Shown one piece after another: positions 57,830 through 64,000 of a stretch of DNA of 64,000 nt. The DNA is from SZUA-368 sp028533045. GTDB taxonomy: Bacteria > Spirochaetota > Spirochaetia > DSM-2461. The position numbers and the translations under genes were made by a program. The notes below the pieces were generated by a model. The model was given only the letters and a program-made list of their open reading frames with translations. It was not told the origin of the DNA and made no database searches. The stretch covers positions 1 through 64,000 of the forward strand of contig JBNAIG010000043.1 in NCBI GenBank assembly GCA_050031985.1. Direction: 5' to 3'. How positions within the stretch are numbered: the stretch's first letter is position 1; every line of letters starts with the position of its first letter.

Positions 57830-60226
57830 ATGAAGAAATGGCTGTCCACAATTCTCCTTCTTCTAAGGGCCTCACTCTTTTGCCAGGATGCAGAACCGAT
57901 GGTATTCGGAATTGTCCCCACGTCCCCTCCCGTCATGTTTCTGGATGAGCATAATACCCCTTCCGGTTTCGCCGTAGACCTCTTTACACAAATTTTGGAT
58001 GAACTGGACATACCCTACACGTTAAAAATAGATGACTTCCCCGGTACCTATTACGGACTTGTTTCCGGAGAAGTAGATATATTTCCGACCATGCTCTACT
58101 CGGAAGAACGGGCAGAAATCCTTTACTATCCGGAGCATCCGGTGATAATCTCCTGGGGAGCCCTTTTTGTGGGAGAAAATACCCTGTTCCAGGGAATTAC
58201 CGATATCACCGGACAGACTATCGGAGTGGTCAAGGAAGACCAAAATGGGAAGAATTTCAGAGAATTCGTAGATAACCTGGATCTGAAATACCAAATACAG
58301 GAGTATAATACCTACGAAGAGCTATTCCGCAATGTACGGTTGGGACGGATCTATGGAGGAGTCAGCAGTTATCATCACCAACTTTCCGAACGAGGGATCA
58401 AACAGACCGGAGCCGTCTTCTACCCCGAACCGGTCTACTGTGTCACCGGACGGGAACAGGGTAACCGGGAACTAATAGACAAAATATCTTCCCGGATACA
58501 GCAATTACGGAACAACCCCAGCTCCTACTACTACAGCCTGGAAAAAAAATGGTACTACCCCCAAGGGGAAAACTTTAACCCCAAATTAATGAGAGCCTTA
58601 ATCATTTCCGCCCTTCTCATCTTCCTCATCATAATCCATCTTTCCATTTACAACCGCTTTCTGAGCCAAAAAGTCAAACGTGAAGTGGAAGCTCGGGAAA
58701 AAGACCGGGAAAAGCAGAAGAAGGTGGAACTGAAAAACGACTTTCTCTCTTCCATCAGTCATGAACTCCGGACCCCCATGAATATCATTTCCAGCCTGGT
58801 TTACCTCCTATCCCAAACGGAACTGGACGAGAACCAGCAGCAGAAAATCAATCAGATAAATAAAGCGTCCAATATGCTTCTGGATATCATAAAGAATTTC
58901 CTGGACTTTAACCGCCTGGAAAAGGGTAAGGTCGAACTGGAAGAGCGCAGCTTCTCCCTTACAGAAGAACTTGAGGAGATCCTGAATCTTTTTTCCGGCG
59001 AAATCAGCTCAAAGGGACTTCATTTTGAAAGAAAGATTGACGAGGCAGTTCCTTCTTTCCTCCAGGGCGACCCCTACCGTCTCTCCCAGATCATCACGAA
59101 TCTTTTAAATAATGCGGTAAAATTCAGCAATGAGGGGACCATAACGTTCTCTGTGGAAGTAGCCAAATCGGACAGGAAAGACTGTTTCCTCCGCTTTAGC
59201 ATAAGCGACCAGGGAATCGGAATGAACCGGGAACAGCAGGAAAAACTCTTCTCTCCCTTTACCCAAGCAGACAGCAGTATCTCCCGTCAGTTTGGAGGAA
59301 GCGGCCTGGGGATGGCGATCTGCGACCAGCTCATCAAGCTGATGGGGGGAACGATTGAGGTTGAAAGCCGGGAAGGAGAAGGAACCCGTATATCTTTCCA
59401 ACTCCCCTTTGAGAAGAGAGAGGACCGGGAAAAAGAAATCGGCTCCGATCAAAAATACTTAAACAGCTATAAAGGGGCCCGCATACTTTACGCAGAAGAC
59501 AATAAAATCAACCGGGAGATAGGACAGGAACTGTTCAACATTGCCGATTTAGAGATAGAAACAGCAGAAAATGGCCTTAAAGCAGTGGAAATGTCCGAAA
59601 AAACCCACTACGACCTGATTCTCATGGACATACAAATGCCCTTCATGGATGGGATGTCGGCCACGAGAAAGATTCGGGAAAATGAAGAAAAATGCCATAT
59701 TCCCCCAACCCCCATAGTCGCTCTCTCGGCCCACTTTCTGGAAGAGGATATAAAATCAGCCTATGAAGCGGGCATGGATGACTATCTGACCAAGCCCATT
59801 TCCATCAAAGAACTTAATCTACTTTTTAATAAATGGCTGGCAAAATACTCCGCCACCCAAACAAAAAGAACGGTTAAACCGGAAAAGGAACGGGCTTCCA
59901 TCCCCGGTATTGATATGGATGATGTGATGGAACGGTTCGGAGGAAATTACGATCTTCTCATGGACAGCCTGACCAGTTTCGTCAACGACTACGCCCTTAT
60001 GCCGGCCATGCTCATATCTCTGGAGAGCCAGGGAAATATTACAGCCACGGGAGAAAAGGTTCACACCTTGAAGGGAGTTCTGGGTAGCCTGGGAGCCTTG
60101 GATCTTTACAGGCAGGCCAGTATCCTGGAGCAGAAAATAAAGGAAACCCGGGCGACAGCCGGTGAAGTAAGGGATTTCTCCGGGGCCCTGGAAGATTTTA
60201 TCAGTAAGTTGGAAGGGAACGGTTAG
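57830..60226 (+). CDS. Hybrid histidine kinase with SBP_bac_3 sensor, receiver and Hpt
   Basis: A 798-residue BvgS-like sensor: signal peptide, a periplasmic solute-binding type 3 domain (about 22-245; PSGFAVDLFTQILDEL), a membrane helix (RALIISALLIFLIIIHLSIY), HisKA with SSISHELRTPMN, ATPase (LNNAVKFSN, DQGIGM, GGSGLGMAI), receiver with Asp in LILMDIQMPFMDG and a C-terminal Hpt domain with VHTLKGVLGSLGA. All relay steps are on one chain, so only a final output regulator is missing. The sensor family binds amino acids and similar small molecules. Confidence 0.92.
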   Translation: MKKWLSTILLLLRASLFCQDAEPMVFGIVPTSPPVMFLDEHNTPSGFAVDLFTQILDELDIPYTLKIDDFPGTYYGLVSGEVDIFPTMLYSEERAEILYYPEHPVIISWGALFVGENTLFQGITDITGQTIGVVKEDQNGKNFREFVDNLDLKYQIQEYNTYEELFRNVRLGRIYGGVSSYHHQLSERGIKQTGAVFYPEPVYCVTGREQGNRELIDKISSRIQQLRNNPSSYYYSLEKKWYYPQGENFNPKLMRALIISALLIFLIIIHLSIYNRFLSQKVKREVEAREKDREKQKKVELKNDFLSSISHELRTPMNIISSLVYLLSQTELDENQQQKINQINKASNMLLDIIKNFLDFNRLEKGKVELEERSFSLTEELEEILNLFSGEISSKGLHFERKIDEAVPSFLQGDPYRLSQIITNLLNNAVKFSNEGTITFSVEVAKSDRKDCFLRFSISDQGIGMNREQQEKLFSPFTQADSSISRQFGGSGLGMAICDQLIKLMGGTIEVESREGEGTRISFQLPFEKREDREKEIGSDQKYLNSYKGARILYAEDNKINREIGQELFNIADLEIETAENGLKAVEMSEKTHYDLILMDIQMPFMDGMSATRKIRENEEKCHIPPTPIVALSAHFLEEDIKSAYEAGMDDYLTKPISIKELNLLFNKWLAKYSATQTKRTVKPEKERASIPGIDMDDVMERFGGNYDLLMDSLTSFVNDYALMPAMLISLESQGNITATGEKVHTLKGVLGSLGALDLYRQASILEQKIKETRATAGEVRDFSGALEDFISKLEGNG

Positions 60227-60235
60227 GACTCCGCC

Positions 60236-60874
60236 CTAGGGACCGTAACTCAGTCCTACCCCTGCGAAAAGTGTTAATCCCCCGGAGTAGTCATCCCCAT
60301 AGGTATCTTTGTAATCGCTGGAAGTAGCAATCTGCCAGGCGTTCCAGGCTCCCCCCAGGTAAAAACTTAAATGGACATCGGTCAAGTCATCCCCCAGAAT
60401 AAAGGTGGTGTTGAATCCCGGCCCGACAACCAGAGAGTGATAATTGGTGGAATCTTCTCCCAAAATTATCCCGTTCAGGTTAATCCCGGCGGCCAGCAGG
60501 ATTCGCTGGCGGTAATTGTCAAACATATACCCGCCGCCTATAAGAGAGTTGTAGCCCAGGCGAAAATCATAGCCGCTAAGAGAGCTGTCGCCGTAATACT
60601 CTTCATCAAGGTTTGTCAGTGTACTGTAACCTAGATAAGAGAGGGACAGATTCCCATATAAGCCGGGAGCCCCTGCGCCAAGTCTCATATTCTCAAAGGA
60701 AAAACAAGAGAGGGTCAAACCGACCTGCTGATTCAGTTTATATTCACATTCATCCCCATCAGCTATGAACTTACGGGTGGTGGACATATAGGTTAAATGG
60801 GCCATGGGGACAACCTCGGCTGTCAGAAAAGCGGTAATCCCGAATAACATGGCAATGAAAGCATTCTTTTTCAC
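60236..60874 (-). CDS. Predicted outer-membrane protein, small beta-barrel
   Basis: A 212-residue exported protein with signal peptide (MKKNAFIAMLFGITAFLTA) and alternating strands rich in Tyr, Gly and Asp, such as GLYGNLSLSYLGYSTL and DFRLGYNSLIGGGYMF, ending GLTLFAGVGLSYGP. This fits an eight- or ten-stranded outer-membrane barrel. No named family is recognisable. It converges with the hybrid kinase gene and lies 34 bp downstream of gluconokinase. Confidence 0.65.
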   Translation of the reverse strand: MKKNAFIAMLFGITAFLTAEVVPMAHLTYMSTTRKFIADGDECEYKLNQQVGLTLSCFSFENMRLGAGAPGLYGNLSLSYLGYSTLTNLDEEYYGDSSLSGYDFRLGYNSLIGGGYMFDNYRQRILLAAGINLNGIILGEDSTNYHSLVVGPGFNTTFILGDDLTDVHLSFYLGGAWNAWQIATSSDYKDTYGDDYSGGLTLFAGVGLSYGP

Positions 60875-60908
60875 CTTGACTCCTTGTGGCTATTATAGGC
60901 AAATCAAC

Positions 60909-61418
60909 TTAAGAAGAATATCCCTCCTTTGGGGATTTTAGGTGATTCACGATGGCCCGGGAGAGTTGCTCCGGACTATCATCTATGGACAAAATTAAGC
61001 CGTAATCCGGTTCCTCAAGAGCATCAAACTGACTTTTTAACATGTCCGACTTAAAATAGTGGCCCTTCCGGGAGGCCATCCGTTCCCGAATCGTCTCATA
61101 ACTACCTTTTAAATAGACCCATTCAATCGGCTTGCCCAATCCCTCGCCCAGGAATTGACGGTACGATTCCTTCAAAGCGGAACAGGTAAAAACGGCCGAC
61201 TCCCCTCTACGTTGAAACGCAGCTATTTTTTGCCGGATCGCCTCAAGCCAGGGCCAGCGATCTTCGTCAGTCAGAGGAGTGCCTCCGCTCATTTTGCGAA
61301 GGTTTTCCTCGGGATGAAAGCTGTCCGCCTCCAGATAGGGCCATCCCAGGGCCTGAGCCGTCAACTCACCCACCGTTGTCTTTCCGCATCCGCTCACACC
61401 CATAATCAGGATCACCAT
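60909..61418 (-). CDS. gntK: Gluconokinase
   Basis: The 169-residue kinase phosphorylates gluconate to 6-phosphogluconate. It has the Walker A motif GVSGCGKTT (residues 7-15), the substrate loop EADSFHPEENLRKMSGGTPLTDEDR and the segment TCSALKESYRQFL, all typical of the GntK family. No gluconate permease or dehydratase is nearby. Confidence 0.92.
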   Translation of the reverse strand: MVILIMGVSGCGKTTVGELTAQALGWPYLEADSFHPEENLRKMSGGTPLTDEDRWPWLEAIRQKIAAFQRRGESAVFTCSALKESYRQFLGEGLGKPIEWVYLKGSYETIRERMASRKGHYFKSDMLKSQFDALEEPDYGLILSIDDSPEQLSRAIVNHLKSPKEGYSS

Positions 61419-61489
61419 AACCGTCCTCCTCCGGCCCTAAAGGGTATAACAGCTTTCCCGGCCTGTCAATTTCATACTATAATCGGGCC

Positions 61490-62989
61490 ATGGTACTTTT
61501 GAACCCTCCCGCCGTCCGTAACTGTGAACCTCCCGTGGGTCTGAGCCGCATAGCCGGAGCCCTTCGTGCCGCCGGTGAACCGGTTAAGCTGATTGACGGC
61601 GCCCGGGACGCTCTGGACTGGCTCTCGGAGCAGGAAGGAACCGACAAAGAAGACAGGCAGGCCCGACGGGTCTACCGCTCCCGGAACCACATTCGAGAAA
61701 CCCTCCAGTCCCCTCGGGGATACGACTCCTTTGACCGCTACGTCAAAACCGTCTCCGACTACACTCTCCTCCTTAACAGCCCTCTCCCCAAAGAGATCCG
61801 TCTCACCCCCGCCGACTACCGCCACAGCCAACTCTCCCCGCTCCGCAGCGAAGATATAGGCCGGGCCCAGGACAATCCGGAAAGCAACCCTTTTTACCCC
61901 TGGTTTTCTTCTGTCCTGAAAGATCTACTGGGAGGAGAAGAGACCCGGCTGGGAATCTCCTTGAATTACCTAAGCCAGGTTTTAACGACGGCGGCCCTCA
62001 TAGGCTTTATACAAAGGGAGTTCCCCGCAACTCGGATTCTTTTGGGAGGAGGGCTAATCTCCTCCTGGGCCCGCCGCCCGGGCCTGGAAAAGCTCCCCTT
62101 CAAGGCGGACCTCATCCATCCCGGACGGGGAGAAGAGGCGGCGGTCCGCTTCTGTGACCGGAAGTGGGCGGGAGAAGGTACGCCCTGGTTCGGAGATCTC
62201 TACGATAACCCTTACATGGCCCCCGGTCCCATTCTCCCCTACTCCGTCGCAGACAGCTGTTCCTGGAAACGCTGCTCCTTCTGTGCCGAGCGCTGGGAAA
62301 ACTACCCCTACCGGGAACAGGAAGCGCCAATAGCCGCCCGCCAACTGGCCGCTCTCACCGCAGAGCACAGCCCCGCCCTTATCCACCTGAGCGACAGTGA
62401 AATCAGCTCAGCCTTCATGACAGAGTTAATAAAAACCCCGCCCGGCGCCCCCTGGTACAGCTTCAGCCGATTTACCAAGGAGATGACCGACCTGTCCTAC
62501 TGCCGCCGACTGGCCCAAAGCGGTTGCCGAATGCTTTGCCTGGGATTGGAATCGGGGGACCAGGAGGTACTGAACCGTCTGAACAAGGGAATACGGCTGG
62601 ATTGGGTCTCTGTCATTCTTAAAAACCTGAAGGAAGCGGGAATAGGGACCTTCGTTTATCTTCTTTTTGGCACACCTGCGGAAAACCGGGACGCCGCTCT
62701 CCGAACCCGGGATTTTGCCCTGGAACACCGAGCTTACATGAACTACCTGAATCTGGCCGTCTTTACCATGCCCCGAATCAGCGGAGAGGCGGAAAGCCTG
62801 GAAAAGACCGACTTTTACGAAGGGGATCTCTCCCTGGCCACCGATTTCGTCCACCCCGGCGGCTGGTCCCGCAGCGAAGTACGGCGATTTCTTGATAAGG
62901 AGTTTAGGGGAGTGCCCGAACTGCGGGAGATTTTAAAGAGAACCCCGCCGGTTTATACGGCGAATCACGCCTCTTTTATAAAGAAATAA
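61490..62989 (+). CDS. Radical SAM protein, B12-binding-like family
   Basis: The 499-residue protein resembles cobalamin-type radical SAM proteins. The N-terminus VLLNPPAVRNCEPPVGLSRIAGALR and a later ISLNYLSQVLTTAAL with LLGGGLISS match the B12-binding Rossmann half. The cluster motif is CSWKRCSFC, a CX4CX2C spacing seen in a subset of this family, not the standard CX3CX2C. LCLGLESGDQEVLNRLNKG is the SAM-binding block. Substrate is unknown and there is no operon partner. Confidence 0.82.
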   Translation: MVLLNPPAVRNCEPPVGLSRIAGALRAAGEPVKLIDGARDALDWLSEQEGTDKEDRQARRVYRSRNHIRETLQSPRGYDSFDRYVKTVSDYTLLLNSPLPKEIRLTPADYRHSQLSPLRSEDIGRAQDNPESNPFYPWFSSVLKDLLGGEETRLGISLNYLSQVLTTAALIGFIQREFPATRILLGGGLISSWARRPGLEKLPFKADLIHPGRGEEAAVRFCDRKWAGEGTPWFGDLYDNPYMAPGPILPYSVADSCSWKRCSFCAERWENYPYREQEAPIAARQLAALTAEHSPALIHLSDSEISSAFMTELIKTPPGAPWYSFSRFTKEMTDLSYCRRLAQSGCRMLCLGLESGDQEVLNRLNKGIRLDWVSVILKNLKEAGIGTFVYLLFGTPAENRDAALRTRDFALEHRAYMNYLNLAVFTMPRISGEAESLEKTDFYEGDLSLATDFVHPGGWSRSEVRRFLDKEFRGVPELREILKRTPPVYTANHASFIKK

Positions 62990-63021
62990 GAGAAAAGGCT
63001 AGTCATAAATAAGATTTACGC

Positions 63022-63053
63022 TATAATAGTCACATATTAGACACATAAAGGAC
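63022..63053 (+). promoter_or_regulatory. -10 box and ribosome-binding site of the first tandem lipoprotein gene
   Basis: TATAAT (63022-63027) has only a weak -35 (TAGTCA, 63000-63005, 16-bp spacer). AAAGGAC (63047-63053) precedes the ATG at 63061. Confidence 0.45.
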
Positions 63054-63060
63054 AAAATAA

Positions 63061-63462
63061 ATGATCAAAAAATTATTTCTCACTTTGACAATGATTTCGG
63101 CGCTTCTCTTTTTCGCAGGCTGCGATGACGGTTCAAGCGATTCTTCCAGCGGTGTATCCCTAAGCCCCCCTAGCTGGATACAGGGTTCCTGGGAAGGAAC
63201 CGACAGCTACGGTGATACCTACACCTATACTTTTACCAGCAATAGCGTTTCATGGGATGGTGATGACCTTGCAAACATAGCCACAACATACGAAGTTAGT
63301 TTCACAGATAGTACAGGAACGACAACCGATGGATACAATACCTATTCTATATCAGGAACAGATTCATATGGGACTTACACCGAAGTTTATACAGAAACCA
63401 GTGATAGCAATATTATTACCTGTTTCAATGAAGATGAAACATTTGACCTAAACAAGCAATAA
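63061..63462 (+). CDS. Small lipoprotein, first of a tandem paralogous pair
   Basis: A 133-residue lipoprotein with lipobox FFAGC followed by DDGSSDSSS, a spacer of the kind that keeps lipoproteins extended or exported. The short beta-rich body starts with the signature PSWIQGSWEGT, then Tyr/Thr/Ser-rich strands (YGDTYTYTFTSNS). Such lipocalin-like small lipoproteins are common in spirochaetes. Function is unknown. The next gene is a paralogue. Confidence 0.8.
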   Translation: MIKKLFLTLTMISALLFFAGCDDGSSDSSSGVSLSPPSWIQGSWEGTDSYGDTYTYTFTSNSVSWDGDDLANIATTYEVSFTDSTGTTTDGYNTYSISGTDSYGTYTEVYTETSDSNIITCFNEDETFDLNKQ

Positions 63463-63468
63463 TTCCCC

Positions 63469-63492
63469 TCCCGGGGCCATCCGGCCCCGGGA
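63469..63492 (+). terminator. Hairpin after the first lipoprotein gene
   Basis: A 10-bp perfect GC stem TCCCGGGGCC (63469-63478) with GGCCCCGGGA (63483-63492) and a 4-nt loop. There is no T-run, so it may only attenuate transcription into the second gene. The rest of the 263-bp gap is AT-rich; AAAGGAGA (63715-63722) is the binding site of the next gene. Confidence 0.5.
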
Positions 63493-63725
63493 ATCAATGA
63501 CACAACATGAAGAAAGAAAGTTTTTAAACTCTAAACACTCTCGACCGCTTCACAAATACAATATATTAAATACACCATTGCGACTTGCCTCCTCCACAAG
63601 AAATCAAATCAATAAAAAAAAAAGCGACCTTTTCAATAAAAATAGAAATATTTAATAGTTTTTAAAACAAAACGAAGGTATATTAGTTTCAATTCCAACA
63701 TAAATCATTTACAAAGGAGATAAAA

Positions 63726-64000
63726 ATGATTAAGAAATTTATGTTACCTCTGCTTATGGCTATGGCCATGATGTTTTTCGTAGGCTGTGACGATGGTTCC
63801 AGTGATTCTTCCAGTAGTTCTGCTCTGAGTACCCCTAGTTGGATTCAGGGAACTTGGGAAGCATCCAGCTATTATGAATGGGAATTTACAAGTGGAAATG
63901 CAATACTCTACATGAGTTCAACTGAATATATCAATATTCAAGACTTAGCTGATTATGGTTACACCGTTTCAGATACGACTGGGGACTACGAATACAATTT
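63726..64000 (+). CDS. Small lipoprotein, second of the pair (cut by window end)
   Basis: The first 91 residues are visible. The signal MIKKFMLPLLMAMAMMFFVGC, the DDGSSDSSS spacer and the PSWIQGTWEAS signature match the preceding lipoprotein almost position for position, while the body after residue 50 diverges. It arose by tandem duplication. A strong AAAGGAGA Shine-Dalgarno precedes the ATG. The end of the gene lies outside the window. Confidence 0.8.
   Translation, partial: MIKKFMLPLLMAMAMMFFVGCDDGSSDSSSSSALSTPSWIQGTWEASSYYEWEFTSGNAILYMSSTEYINIQDLADYGYTVSDTTGDYEYN

Overview
The window looks like chromosome of a free-living, diderm, fermentative bacterium, most likely a spirochaete of the Spirochaeta/Oceanispirochaeta type. 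I infer this from gene style, not from a marker gene: there is no rRNA or ribosomal protein here. The supporting signs are many lipoproteins and beta-barrel proteins, a PTS for mannitol, a Rex-type redox regulator, and a very high density of sensor kinases and cyclic-di-GMP enzymes. No prophage, IS transposase or CRISPR array is visible.

Layout. (1) 1-420: a tandemly repeated unit that reads as a structured noncoding RNA gene. It has a promoter, a 13-bp closing stem and a terminator; one copy is intact and two are partial. (2) 0.5-6.7 kb: a LytTR/DUF3021 pair, a diguanylate cyclase with an apparently leaderless mRNA, a frameshifted remnant of an 8-oxoguanine-deaminase-like amidohydrolase, a duplicated beta-helix surface protein and a membrane-bound AraC regulator. 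(3) 7.0-16.2 kb: mannitol uptake. EIICB, EIIA, a zinc-type dehydrogenase, HPr and enzyme I form one operon; mannitol-1-phosphate dehydrogenase and an MtlR-type PRD regulator are divergent. After them lies a six-copy, 22-bp-period repeat array. (4) 16.4-20.6 kb: a lipoprotein and two coupled outer-membrane proteins.

(5) 20.6-33.5 kb is the most unusual region: a probable exopolysaccharide synthesis and export locus. A leftward operon carries a GH16-like protein, a STAS antagonist, a PP2C phosphatase fused to an RsbW-like kinase, a protein made of three degenerate signalling domains (metallo-beta-lactamase, GGDEF, receiver), a HEAT-repeat/GT2 synthase, a TIM-barrel glycosidase and a small membrane protein. 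A divergent gene encodes a polysaccharide-deacetylase-like domain fused to a C-terminal outer-membrane barrel. The gene set resembles Pga/PNAG functionally, but with different fusions and a partner-switching control module.

(6) 33.5-50.8 kb: ilvD, then a signalling cluster: two GGDEF-EAL proteins, a GGDEF protein, three histidine kinases, a J-domain protein, a HAD 5'-nucleotidase and a 63-residue MshEN-like protein that could be a minimal c-di-GMP receptor. (7) 51-64 kb: DUF364 protein, Rex-like regulator, serA, a GC-rich hairpin cluster, an SMP-30-like lipoprotein facing an AraC regulator, a cytoplasmic parvulin, a five-repeat DUF898 membrane protein, a hybrid kinase with a solute-binding sensor, gluconokinase, a radical SAM protein, and two tandem paralogous lipoproteins, the last cut by the window end.
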